Assembly (NCBI GenBank): GCA_934700345.1 | Contig: CAKUXP010000009.1 | Span: 1 to 64,000 of the forward strand | DNA from: an uncultured Fibrobacter sp. | GTDB lineage: Bacteria > Fibrobacterota > Fibrobacteria > Fibrobacterales > Fibrobacteraceae | Length of the DNA: 64,000 nucleotides | Direction of reading: 5' to 3' | Part shown: piece by piece, positions 1 through 7,736 of the stretch | Numbering within the stretch: the stretch's first letter is position 1 | Layout: each line of letters starts with the position of its first letter | Program-made: the position numbers and the translations under genes | The notes under the pieces: model-generated | Database searches by the model: none | What the model saw: the letters and a program-made list of their open reading frames with translations, nothing else | Told to the model about the DNA's origin: nothing

Positions 1-36
1 GTGGTAAGAGAAGGCTACAATTTAGCATTCCTAGCT

Positions 37-63
37 GGCTCCCGTTCTGCGGGGGCCTTTTTT
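37..63 (+). terminator. Intrinsic terminator
   Basis: An 8-bp GC-rich stem (37-44 with 50-57, one G-T pair) with a 5-nt loop is followed by six T. It would end transcription of a gene lying to the left of the window, and it sits just before the Rpn remnant. It leaves no room for the missing N-terminal part of that gene. Confidence 0.8.
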
Positions 64-97
64 GCGGCCTTCAGATTTCGCTCAAATTATGCATTAG

Positions 98-1015
98 CAA
101 TTTGAATCCGGGAATTCCAGCGGCAGCAGAGTTTCAAGAACGAGCGTCTTCGACCTGCATTGCAAAGATTCCAAGAACAGGACTTTCATCGTCGAGGTAC
201 AAATCAAGCAAATGGAGTATTTTATCAAGCGTTCTTTCTTTTATGCCGGGCAGGCAATCGTACGGCAAGGCGTTCCAGGTTATCGTTACGACTATAACTT
301 CAATCCCGTTTACGTCATCGCCATCAGCTGGCCAAATCTTTTCGCAGACAAACGCTATGTCCATCACCTTTCCCTCTGCGACATGAAAACAAAGAAGCAA
401 AACCGCGATTTCGCCAGTTTTACATTTCTCGAACTTCAAAAATTTCCGGGAATCGGAACGGGCCGCGATGCGCTTCGCAACTGGATGTACCTTTTTCGGT
501 ATCTCCATACGCTCCAAAAATTACCCGCCAAAATACAAAACGGCAAATTCACACGATTGCTCAAGCTGACAAAAGTTGCTACATTAAAAAAAGTGGAACT
601 GGAAATATACGAGAAGGAAGTTATGAGCCTAGAATGGGATGAATACGCCGTCAAGAAAACACGCGAACGCCTCGACAGGGAACTTCGAGAAAAAGCTACC
701 CGGGAAGGCCTTGCAAAAGGAATGGCTACAGGACTAAAAAAAGGAATGAAAAAGGGATTAGCGACTGGTTTATCCAAAGGTTTATCCAAAGGTTTAGCCA
801 AAGGCTTAGCCAAGGGTTTAGTCAAAGGTTTAGCCAAAGGTCTCGTAAAGGGGAAATCCCAAGGACTTGCGCTAGGAATGCGCAAAGGGCTGACAGAAGG
901 CGAAGAAAAAGCCAAAATAGAAATGGCAAAGAATCTCCAAGCGGAAGGGCTCCCGTTAGACGTCATCTCGCGATGCACAGGATTTTCCATTGCAAAAATC
1001 AAAAGGCTAAAATAA
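98..1015 (+). pseudogene. 5'-truncated Rpn-family (PD-(D/E)XK) nuclease/transposase remnant
   Basis: The frame is open from 98 (after a TAG at 95-97) to 1015. The first ATG is at 212, but clear family sequence starts upstream of it: around 146-205 the frame reads VFDLHCKD, then FIVEVQ, which are the second and third catalytic motifs of the Rpn/PDDEXK_2 nuclease fold. Family members normally have roughly 60 more residues before this, carrying the first catalytic acid, and none are encoded here. The middle part (PVYVIAISW-like segment) and the C-terminal GLxKG repeats with a helix-turn-helix-like end are preserved. Rpn proteins are recombination-promoting DNases that occur in many copies in some genomes. 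I read this as an inactivated copy. A shorter protein from 212 (267 aa) could still be made, but it would lack the catalytic centre. Confidence 0.75.
767..850 (+). repeat. 12-bp tandem coding repeat (GLxK, 7 units)
   Basis: Seven consecutive 12-bp units encode GLSK, GLSK, GLAK, GLAK, GLVK, GLAK and GLVK within the Rpn remnant. The nucleotide units are near identical (ggtttatccaaa or ggtttagccaaa). This suggests expansion by slippage, since the period is exactly four codons and length changes would keep the frame. The (GxxK)n tail is a known feature of this family. Confidence 0.85.
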
Positions 1016-1021
1016 GTCCTT

Positions 1022-1696
1022 ATGAATACAGGAAATTCCCCAAAGCCTAGCGGAAAGGCAAAGATGCTCGCGACGACAGGTATTGTGTGCGCCATAGGCG
1101 GCTACATCTGCGGAGATAAAGTCGATGAAATGGACAAGCTGGAGCAAGCTAGGCAGCCTTACAATATCGCGGAATCCCTTTTAGAAAATTCGAAAAAAAA
1201 ACAAGCCGAATGGCTTGAAATTCAAGAACAACTCCAATCGTCCATCGCTTCCTATAGGATTACGATCGATTCCCTGGAGCGCATCACCGACCAACTCGAA
1301 AATTACCAATATGCGCTGGAAAGCAAGAACCAAGAACTAAAACAATGCGAAGAATCCAACGAAGCGATCCAAAAAGAAAAAGACGGAAACCTTCTCGCTT
1401 ATGAAAACGAGCAACAGGAAGTCAAAATCCGGGACAATCAAATCGACAGTCTGGAAAGCTTGGCCAAAATCTTCCAAAAGAAGATTTTGGAGCTTCAGGA
1501 CGAATACGCATCCCGATCCCCGATCAAAAACGAATTCCAGGCGATTCACAACTGCATCAACGCCCAAGGCCATTCCATGAGTTCTTATGAATTTAATCAG
1601 CAAGTCGAGTGCTGTATCGAAACGCTTAAAAAACTGCAGGAAAAATACCCAAAGGACAAATTTGAAAACATCGCTCTAAACTGCAATGCCTACTAA
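1022..1696 (+). CDS. Membrane-anchored coiled-coil protein, function unknown
   Basis: 224 aa from the ATG at 1022. A Gly/Ala/Ile-rich hydrophobic segment lies at about residues 15-31 and a long charged, heptad-like region runs from about 40 to 165, so the likely form is a membrane-anchored coiled coil. The C-terminal 55 residues carry four or five Cys and look globular. A start at the internal ATG 1064 (MLATTG) has a much better ribosome site (GGAAAGG, 5 nt before) and would begin directly with the hydrophobic segment, so 1064 may be the true start. It overlaps the next gene by 11 bp, implying co-translation. I recognise no family. Confidence 0.6.
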   Translation: MNTGNSPKPSGKAKMLATTGIVCAIGGYICGDKVDEMDKLEQARQPYNIAESLLENSKKKQAEWLEIQEQLQSSIASYRITIDSLERITDQLENYQYALESKNQELKQCEESNEAIQKEKDGNLLAYENEQQEVKIRDNQIDSLESLAKIFQKKILELQDEYASRSPIKNEFQAIHNCINAQGHSMSSYEFNQQVECCIETLKKLQEKYPKDKFENIALNCNAY

Positions 1697-2072
1697 GAAA
1701 AATCCCAAACATCCCCTTCTAGAAGAAATCGACAGCCTTCTCGATAAAAGCGGAAAATCCTTTAACAGCGCGGTCCGGGAATATCACGGCTGGTGCGTCG
1801 AAAACAACAAATTCGATGACGACAGCGAAAACGAAGCCAAGCGATTGGAAGAAAAATTCAAGAAATACCGGTCACGCATCAACGGCAGTCCAAAAGCCAA
1901 GCCTCTTCGCAAATTATCGGAGTTCCTCCAGTTTTTAAAAGGTGAAGTTTTAATCCAATCGCAACCGCTCCTAGATCTTGTCAACGACGATCCGATTTGC
2001 GAAGAGATGAAAAAGCTCTCGCCAAAAATCCGGGAGCAAATCATCGCCGAAAAAGAAAATTCCGAACCCTAA
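1686..2072 (+). CDS. Hypothetical charged protein
   Basis: 128 aa, starting inside the last codons of the preceding coiled-coil gene (11-bp overlap), so the two are probably translated together. It has no signal peptide or membrane segment. It is rich in Lys and Glu, with predicted helices, a single Trp-Cys pair near residue 36 and a second Cys near 108. I recognise no domain. The overlap and shared strand suggest a two-gene unit whose second member is cytoplasmic, perhaps a partner of the membrane-anchored first protein; this is inference. Confidence 0.5.
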   Translation: MPTKKNPKHPLLEEIDSLLDKSGKSFNSAVREYHGWCVENNKFDDDSENEAKRLEEKFKKYRSRINGSPKAKPLRKLSEFLQFLKGEVLIQSQPLLDLVNDDPICEEMKKLSPKIREQIIAEKENSEP

Positions 2073-2157
2073 AATCTGTCCCCGATTGTCCCCGTCCACA
2101 AAACTAGCTTTCTAGATGTCTTGAAAAATTCCTTTCAGACTTTCATAGGAGGCTCTT

Positions 2158-2247
2158 ATGCCACAGCCCAAGCACGATCCGCACGGAGCCGGATATCCGT
2201 CAAAGAATCCGGGAAAACCGTCCGGTGGAAAGCGAGGAAACGACTGA
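2158..2247 (+). CDS. 29-codon Pro/Gly/Lys-rich small ORF with a perfect ribosome site
   Basis: An AGGAGG at 2147-2152 is followed five bases later by ATG, 28 codons and TGA. The peptide is almost entirely Pro, Gly, Lys, Ser and Asp/Asn with two His (HDPHGAGYPSKNPG in the middle), so it is likely disordered and basic. The quality of the ribosome site is the main argument that it is translated. It may instead be the surviving start of a longer gene, because downstream sequence in the same frame stays Arg/Pro-rich for a few codons after the stop. I know of no function. Confidence 0.45.
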   Translation: MPQPKHDPHGAGYPSKNPGKPSGGKRGND

Positions 2248-2492
2248 CGCCCGCGCCCCGATAATCGCAGCCCGACGGTTCACAGACTGATTCGGCAACA
2301 AATCCTGCGCATGAGCCGCCCGGGCTGTGTATTTTTCAAGCAAATTAAAGTTGCAAGAAAAAAAAACGTTCAAATTAACAATAAAATTTTATCTTTCCTC
2401 TTAATTTCATTTTCCAGAGACCGATGGATACACAAAAATATAGAGATTTCGAGACGAATCATCAAACAAGTGATAAGTTTCACGTCACGGTA
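2248..2492. other. Intergenic stretch, nothing recognised
   Basis: Between the 29-codon ORF and the putative promoter I see no credible gene on either strand. The left 90 bases are GC-rich and may be decayed coding sequence, and the rest is AT-rich. Reading frames here lack ribosome sites and give low-complexity translations. Confidence 0.4.
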
Positions 2493-2521
2493 TTGACAAC
2501 TGTATCGTTTTCTCTTATTTT
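2493..2521 (+). promoter_or_regulatory. Candidate sigma70-type promoter of the lipoprotein cluster
   Basis: A consensus TTGACA (2493-2498), a 17-bp spacer and TATTTT (2516-2521, 4 of 6) lie about 275 bp upstream of the lipoprotein start at 2798 and just upstream of the structured leader at 2630-2732. The position fits a long 5' UTR. It is recognised by sequence only. Confidence 0.4.
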
Positions 2522-2629
2522 TATAGCACATAGCGAAAAATCGCAACAGGATTTTCAAGAGCTTTTGCGCCTTATTCTCGAGACTGGAATCGGCAAAATT
2601 CACACGCAGAGAATAAGCCTGCGAACGCT

Positions 2630-2732
2630 CACGTCCCGTTCGGGGCGTGGGTCGTTGTCGTTTGTTTGTGCGTATAGGTTTTGCCGAACCTCAGTCTGCA
2701 AGCAAGCGAAAAACGGAACCCACGCCTTTTTT
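2630..2732 (+). ncRNA. Structured leader with mutually exclusive hairpins (attenuator-like) or small RNA
   Basis: A 9-bp stem pairs 2644-2652 with 2718-2726 and is followed directly by TTTTTT (2727-2732), as in an intrinsic terminator. Inside it, 2659-2668 pairs fully with 2699-2708 (three G-T pairs) and a small hairpin forms at 2676-2691. A competing 8-bp hairpin (2630-2637 with 2642-2649, GTTC loop) uses bases of the terminator's left arm, so the two cannot form together. This is the geometry of an attenuator or riboswitch expression platform. Alternatives are a free small RNA or a dispersed repeat. I do not recognise a known riboswitch class. Confidence 0.5.
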
Positions 2733-2797
2733 GCACTCAAAAGGCACAGTCCCAGGCCCCCTGCCGCGAACCATTTTCGCGAAAAGGAGCCTTTATA

Positions 2798-4147
2798 ATG
2801 AAAAAATGGATACTTGCCGGGATTTTTTCCGTCTTGAGCCTCGCCTGTAGCGGAGAAAACGGATCGAACGGAAAGGACGCAACCGTCAACGTTGACTCCT
2901 TGGCAAACGCAATCCGGAGCGAAATCACGGGAACGCTCTGGGATTCCCTGTACGCCAAGCCGTATATCGATACGGTCTATAACACCCTTTTCAACAATGC
3001 ATTCTCGTCGAGCTGGATGGATTCCACCCGCGAAGCGCTTATCGACAGCCTAAAGCGCGCCGATTTCGATTCGCTCTACAGCAAGCTCTACGACAGCGTC
3101 TATTACGACATCTATTCCCAGAGCGTCATCAAGAATCTGGAAGCCTCTTCCAATACGGTAAAAAAAGATATCTACACGGCATTCGCCAACCAGTATCCCT
3201 TGATGTATAAGAATTTTACAAATCCTTACCCCATTTCCATCCAGGTCCGCAATACGTGCCAAAGCTCCTATTACTCGACAGCTTCCTGTTCCGAGAAAAA
3301 GATTCTCGTCAAGGCCTGGGTGGAAGACTTTAGCGATACGGGAAGCGTGACCGATATCGTAAGTCAAAATTCTTCCGAAATTTTCGCCCCGCAGATTCGC
3401 TTCAAGCCGGAAAATTACCTAGACCTTAAAGCTCCCGTCCAGGCGCAATTCCAGGTTCGGGCCTACGCTCTCGAAAACGACCACGAAATTTTATTCTACG
3501 CATCGTCCGAACCGACAACGATTCACCCCGTACAAATTAACGGGGCGGAATATCAAGGCGTCGAAAACAGAAACTGGTGGTGGGCGGTCTGGGTTACGCC
3601 CGGGATGGATTCCCTGCAAAATATCCTGGACGATCTATCCGAAAAACTCCCCGATGGAACGGTAAAAGTCTATCAGAAATACACGGGAGACAAGAATGTC
3701 GCGGCGAGTTCCAAGCGGGTTGTACAAGCCGTTTTTGAAGTTCTCCAAAGCAGACACATCAACTATGTACAAAATAACAATGCCGGAAGCCGCGGGCAAA
3801 AAATCAACTACCCGATAGAAGTTTTGCGTTCAAGGGATGGGCTGTGCATCGAGACAACGGTCCTATTCGCCTCTATTCTGGAAGCTCTCGGGATGCAAGC
3901 CTTTATCGTCAGCGTTCCCGGCCACGCTTTTGTCGGATGGCGTGTCGATGAAGATTCCGACACGCTCGACTTTGTAGAAACTACGCTAATCAGATCCGAA
4001 ACAACCACTTTTAAATACGCCAATTCCAGCGCAATCGATCGCTACAACGAAGAAGTCGACGCAGGGACCTTTAAATCCGGCGAATCCGAACTAATCGACA
4101 TCGAAAAAGTTCGCAAATACGGCATCATGCCGAACGACATACCCTAA
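2798..4147 (+). CDS. Transglutaminase-like lipoprotein
   Basis: 449 aa from the ATG at 2798, which has a GGAG site 10 nt upstream and begins a lipoprotein signal (MKKWILAG..., Cys at residue 17). The open frame extends back to 2681, but that part is the structured leader and lacks a ribosome site. The C-terminal third holds a transglutaminase-type cysteine protease core: Cys350 (GLCIETT), His376 (GHAFVGW) and Asp391 (LDFVE), correctly spaced for the papain-like triad. The N-terminal half is helical and repetitive in Asp/Ser/Tyr. Bacterial members cleave or cross-link proteins at the cell surface; the substrate is unknown. It heads a run of envelope genes on the same strand with gaps of 11-37 bp. 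Confidence 0.8.
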   Translation: MKKWILAGIFSVLSLACSGENGSNGKDATVNVDSLANAIRSEITGTLWDSLYAKPYIDTVYNTLFNNAFSSSWMDSTREALIDSLKRADFDSLYSKLYDSVYYDIYSQSVIKNLEASSNTVKKDIYTAFANQYPLMYKNFTNPYPISIQVRNTCQSSYYSTASCSEKKILVKAWVEDFSDTGSVTDIVSQNSSEIFAPQIRFKPENYLDLKAPVQAQFQVRAYALENDHEILFYASSEPTTIHPVQINGAEYQGVENRNWWWAVWVTPGMDSLQNILDDLSEKLPDGTVKVYQKYTGDKNVAASSKRVVQAVFEVLQSRHINYVQNNNAGSRGQKINYPIEVLRSRDGLCIETTVLFASILEALGMQAFIVSVPGHAFVGWRVDEDSDTLDFVETTLIRSETTTFKYANSSAIDRYNEEVDAGTFKSGESELIDIEKVRKYGIMPNDIP

Positions 4148-4158
4148 GGAGAAAATTT

Positions 4159-4629
4159 ATGCAAAAGCTTACCCTTATTCTTTTCGCCATTTTCCTTATC
4201 ACGGGCTGCGCCACGTCGAGATACCAACTCAAGGAAAACTGGATCGATGACAGCGACCTGCAATACGCATTGCAGCATCCGAATCTGAACGAATGGTTTC
4301 CCGTCATGGGAAACCCTGTCGTCACCGAATACAGCGGTGACACGATTTACTTTATCTACAATTACCACCCGGCACTGTTCGCTACCGTAAAGAACGGCGT
4401 TGAATACAAGCCGAACAATAATGACCGGGTAAACGGAGCCTGGGGCGAACGCAACGAATTTCTCGCCATGCTCATCAAGGACAACAAGCTCATCGGCATC
4501 GAACGGATGGAAAAATACAACAAGGTGCAGGACAACCGCACCGCCGAAACAAAGACGACCAACTGGCTAATCGTCGCTGTTATCGGTGTTGCGACTGCAC
4601 TTTCCGCCATCGTCTTGTTGAATAACTAA
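4159..4629 (+). CDS. Small lipoprotein with a C-terminal transmembrane segment
   Basis: 156 aa with a lipobox (LITGC, Cys17) and a ribosome site AAGGAG before the ATG. The middle is soluble and mixed alpha/beta. The last 24 residues form a clear hydrophobic helix (from about 133). A lipid anchor at one end and a membrane helix at the other is unusual and would pin both ends in membranes. The protein at 7224 has the same layout and a similar ending, so the two may be distant paralogues. Lies 11 bp after the transglutaminase-like gene. No family recognised. Confidence 0.65.
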   Translation: MQKLTLILFAIFLITGCATSRYQLKENWIDDSDLQYALQHPNLNEWFPVMGNPVVTEYSGDTIYFIYNYHPALFATVKNGVEYKPNNNDRVNGAWGERNEFLAMLIKDNKLIGIERMEKYNKVQDNRTAETKTTNWLIVAVIGVATALSAIVLLNN

Positions 4630-4641
4630 CCAAAGGTTTCT

Positions 4642-6120
4642 ATGAAATTCACCGTTTTCGGAATTTTTCTTCTTACCGCATCGCTCTTTGCAAACGAAAT
4701 GTGCGCTTCTCTCTGCAAGCCTTGTGTCGAAAACCCTGCGGATTCCACCTGCAGCCGAATTGATTCACTCTGCCACTGCAACGCCCTTCTCGACAGCATC
4801 AGGCAGGTAGAAACTTCAAGGGAAGAGCTCCAATCGAAGGCGACGGCAAGCCTCGCTCAAAATATCCAGGACAGTTGCAATACGGAATTTTGCGCCTTTC
4901 AGATTGCGTTTTCAGGCGACACGCTGAGCCATTTTCAAAAGACAAAAATTCCCGTTTCCAAAAAGAGACTGAAATTCTATAAAACCAAACAGGCGGATTT
5001 CTCCGGTCAAAAGGATTCGACACATTCAGAATCGCTCTTATCTTTGAGTGACGACTGCAAGAATTTTTGCGCTTTCTGCCCTGCCGAAAAATCCGCTGAC
5101 AGCAACTGCATCCGAATCGAGAACCTGTGTGGCTGCACCGCATTTGCCGAACAGGAACTCCGCATCGCCGAAAAAGCCAAGGCGGACAGCATGCAAAAGC
5201 TCCAAGACTTTATCAAGCGCAACGAGCAGTTAAAAGCGACAGCGGATTCCATCTATTCGTATTCCACAGAATCGCAAGCAAATTCATTTTTCGTCACGCT
5301 CCGCAAGGAAGACTTTTTCCTTATCGACATTCGCCGGGTGAAAGAAAACAATCCGGATACAACCAAGAGCAACGCCATCATTTTCGTTCCGCAAGACACA
5401 ACGGCGAAGCTCGGCGATTCGCTCCGCATTTTGCCCAAAAAGGGAATTGACAAAAGAGAAAAACCAGTTCCGGTAACAGCGAACAACTCGAAAGATCATT
5501 GGCGCGTTCTTTATCTCGGGCTTTCGCTGCATATCGGGCAGATTTACGACAACGGTCTCGCCGGAAAAGACGTTTCGCGCAACGGGAGCATCGCGGCAGG
5601 ACTTGGCGTCTTCATCCGCACCTATTTCTACAAATACGGTTCTTTCCAGATGGGAGCGAATGCGGTCTATCAGTATGCGGATTACGATTTGCTGCACATC
5701 GGTTATTACAGCGACTATTACTTTGATGCAGGAATCCAGTACCACAACCTGGTTGCGGAATTTCCCCTGGAGCTCCGCTTCGGATTTCCGACATGGAAGG
5801 GATTTTGCCCGTTCTTCAGCTACAATTTCAACATACGCAAGCCGATTTACGCCTGGTACAACTGGTATGTTGAAGGTTACGGCTATGATAGCGAATATTA
5901 TTATAAAAGCTACGGCGACGGCTGGGACAGCTGGGATTCCAGCCCCTACGAGGCAAAGGATTTTGAATTTACGGGATACTTCGGATTCGGTCTGGAAATA
6001 TTCCGCCACGTTTCCCTGGAATTCCAATGGCTGATACACTCGCTCAGCACATTCGCTGACGATCTACACCCATACGAGCCCGACGATACGTGGCAAATAA
6101 AACTCGACATCGCTTTCTAA
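4642..6120 (+). CDS. Outer-membrane beta-barrel protein with two N-terminal Cys-rich repeats
   Basis: 492 aa with a signal peptide (cut near residue 18). Residues 21-46 and 139-165 share the pattern C-x3-C-x2-C-x8/9-C-x6-C-x-C, each followed by a helical charged stretch. From about residue 290 to the end the sequence alternates aromatic and polar residues and ends in Phe (IKLDIAF), as typical of an outer-membrane barrel of roughly 8 strands. The Cys-rich units probably form disulphide-stabilised periplasmic knots. Sits within the envelope gene run, 12 bp after the small lipoprotein. I do not recognise the repeat. Confidence 0.7.
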   Translation: MKFTVFGIFLLTASLFANEMCASLCKPCVENPADSTCSRIDSLCHCNALLDSIRQVETSREELQSKATASLAQNIQDSCNTEFCAFQIAFSGDTLSHFQKTKIPVSKKRLKFYKTKQADFSGQKDSTHSESLLSLSDDCKNFCAFCPAEKSADSNCIRIENLCGCTAFAEQELRIAEKAKADSMQKLQDFIKRNEQLKATADSIYSYSTESQANSFFVTLRKEDFFLIDIRRVKENNPDTTKSNAIIFVPQDTTAKLGDSLRILPKKGIDKREKPVPVTANNSKDHWRVLYLGLSLHIGQIYDNGLAGKDVSRNGSIAAGLGVFIRTYFYKYGSFQMGANAVYQYADYDLLHIGYYSDYYFDAGIQYHNLVAEFPLELRFGFPTWKGFCPFFSYNFNIRKPIYAWYNWYVEGYGYDSEYYYKSYGDGWDSWDSSPYEAKDFEFTGYFGFGLEIFRHVSLEFQWLIHSLSTFADDLHPYEPDDTWQIKLDIAF

Positions 6121-6133
6121 GGGAGATTCTTTT

Positions 6134-6958
6134 ATGTACAAAAAATTTGTAAAACTATCGCTCTTCGCCTTCCTCGCCATTTTCGCCATCGGTTGCAGCG
6201 ACGAGAACGCCTTCTCCGCCGTCGAAGATAAAATCGACGATGAAGTGGCCCGTCAAGAATGGAAAATGTCCTCATCTGCAAACGAAGAAGCCGCTTGCTT
6301 TTATGGCACATCCACGCATACGGATTCCTGGTGCTGCAAGAATTACGGCTACCAGTGCAATAAAAGCAGCTCTTCGACAAGCGAAGCGAACGCCTGCTAC
6401 TACGGGACTTCTACACACTCCGACTATTGGTGCTGTTCTAATTATGGATACAGGTGCAATAGTTATTCCAGCTCCAGCTCGTATTATTACTACTACTCCA
6501 GTTCTAGCGCAAGCTATTACACGGAAACGGCAAAGACCTTGAAATTTACGCTCACTTACTACGAACAAAGGGTGAAATTTGACGAAAGCAGCCTTACTGA
6601 CGGTGATCCGGAAATTTCGTTCAAGCTTAAGTTTGTAAACATCACGGGCGACACGACAACAAAAAATACAGGACTTATGCTCGACCTCTCCAATCAAGGT
6701 TACTGGTCGGGAACAAAATCAATAACATTCGCCGTCCCAGCCAACACAGAAAAAATATACGTATGCCCAAAAGTTATCGATGAAGATGTCTTATATGACG
6801 ACAACAAAAGTGCGGGCTGTCCGGAGAGTAGTTCGAGTTGTTGGGGATATTGCTACATCCGAAGCAATATCGGCTACCTAAGCAATTATACGACCGTGGA
6901 TCAGTCCGACTACAAGAACGACAATTTATACCTCGAATGGGAATGGTATCTGTATTAA
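6134..6958 (+). CDS. Lipoprotein with two 23-residue Cys/aromatic repeats and Ser-rich linkers
   Basis: 274 aa with a lipobox (FAIGC, Cys21). Residues 54-76 and 87-109 repeat the pattern AC[FY]YGTSTH-x-D-x-WCC-x-NYGY-x-CN (C-x11-CC-x6-C). Short Ser-rich linkers follow, the second (about 110-127) with runs of Tyr. Such linkers are common in Fibrobacter surface proteins. The rest (about 130-274) looks like a beta-sandwich with acidic and aromatic residues. The small aromatic, disulphide-rich units could bind carbohydrate, by analogy with other small Cys-rich binding modules, but no known module fits exactly. Part of the envelope run. Confidence 0.65.
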   Translation: MYKKFVKLSLFAFLAIFAIGCSDENAFSAVEDKIDDEVARQEWKMSSSANEEAACFYGTSTHTDSWCCKNYGYQCNKSSSSTSEANACYYGTSTHSDYWCCSNYGYRCNSYSSSSSYYYYYSSSSASYYTETAKTLKFTLTYYEQRVKFDESSLTDGDPEISFKLKFVNITGDTTTKNTGLMLDLSNQGYWSGTKSITFAVPANTEKIYVCPKVIDEDVLYDDNKSAGCPESSSSCWGYCYIRSNIGYLSNYTTVDQSDYKNDNLYLEWEWYLY

Positions 6959-6982
6959 AAAATCACACAACAAGGTAACAAC

Positions 6983-7186
6983 ATGAACAAACTCATCGCA
7001 ATCCTCAGCCTTTTCTTCTTACTTTTCCTTTCCAGCTGCGCAGTCGGTTGGCACAAACAGGGCGTCAGCGACTTCGAAACAGAAAACGCCCTAGCCCAAT
7101 GCGAATACGAGGCAGGAAAAGACCATGTAGAACGAGGAGACTTTGTTTCAAATTGCATGAAGCGTCAAGGTTTCCGCTGGTATTGA
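6983..7186 (+). CDS. Small lipoprotein with a CM..QGF motif
   Basis: 67 aa with a good lipobox (LSSC, Cys19). The mature part has the arrangement W-x-KQG, then D/E residues, C-x-YEA and finally CMKRQGF, which resembles a widespread class of tiny lipoproteins ending in a CMxxKGY-like motif. Two conserved Cys probably form a disulphide. It is preceded by AAGGT 6 bp before the ATG. Function unknown; the family is often encoded near other envelope genes, as here. Confidence 0.6.
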   Translation: MNKLIAILSLFFLLFLSSCAVGWHKQGVSDFETENALAQCEYEAGKDHVERGDFVSNCMKRQGFRWY

Positions 7187-7223
7187 CAACTCGTTCCACC
7201 TTTTTCCAAAAAAGGACACCATT

Positions 7224-7715
7224 ATGAAAATCATCATTCTTTTCGCAACAGCCATTTTCCTTTCCAGCTGCGCGATGACCCGCACGGATTATGGCGAGCG
7301 CGACGTCACCTACCAGAACCGCACGAACATCGTGGGCTACGGAGCGGAACGCGCAAAAATCATCGGCCCGGTCATCTGGCAGGACCAAGACAAGTGCTCC
7401 AAAATTTCGTTCCTGCAGTTTGCTGTTTCCCAAAACCCGCGAATCGACGATATGATAAACATCGTAACCGAGGAATACAAGAACAACACGACAAATTCCG
7501 TCTATTGCAAATACTCTGGCCTTGCCGTGAGCTACGAATCCCTCTCCGTCGAAGAAGCCGCCGAATGGAAAGACATCGGGGATTCGGCAATCTTTATCGC
7601 CGACAAGGACAAGGAGAAAACGCAGACGATTGAACCGTCAAAGACGCCTGTCATTGTGGCCATATTCGCAACCATTGCGGCAACGGTGATGACGATACTG
7701 TTCGTGACGAATTAG
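7224..7715 (+). CDS. Lipoprotein with a C-terminal transmembrane segment
   Basis: 163 aa with a lipobox (LSSC, Cys16) and ribosome site AAAGGA. The soluble middle contains two further Cys. The last 24 residues (from about 140) form a hydrophobic helix. The lipobox-plus-tail-anchor layout repeats that of the protein at 4159. It is the last gene of the GC-richer envelope run; composition changes sharply immediately downstream. Confidence 0.6.
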   Translation: MKIIILFATAIFLSSCAMTRTDYGERDVTYQNRTNIVGYGAERAKIIGPVIWQDQDKCSKISFLQFAVSQNPRIDDMINIVTEEYKNNTTNSVYCKYSGLAVSYESLSVEEAAEWKDIGDSAIFIADKDKEKTQTIEPSKTPVIVAIFATIAATVMTILFVTN

Positions 7716-7736
7716 GGGATTGGGAGAGATCATCTC

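Noticed and set aside
436..1095. Long minus-strand frame of 219 codons opposite the Rpn remnant
   Set aside because: It mirrors the GLxK repeat (Lys-Pro-Leu repeats on the other strand), has no ribosome site and does not resemble a protein.
2681..2797. Upstream extension of the transglutaminase-like lipoprotein
   Set aside because: It lies inside the structured leader, lacks a ribosome site and would bury the lipoprotein signal.
5284..6039. 251-codon minus-strand frame opposite the Cys-rich barrel gene
   Set aside because: It is a shadow of the true gene, which has a signal peptide, repeats and barrel strands on the plus strand.
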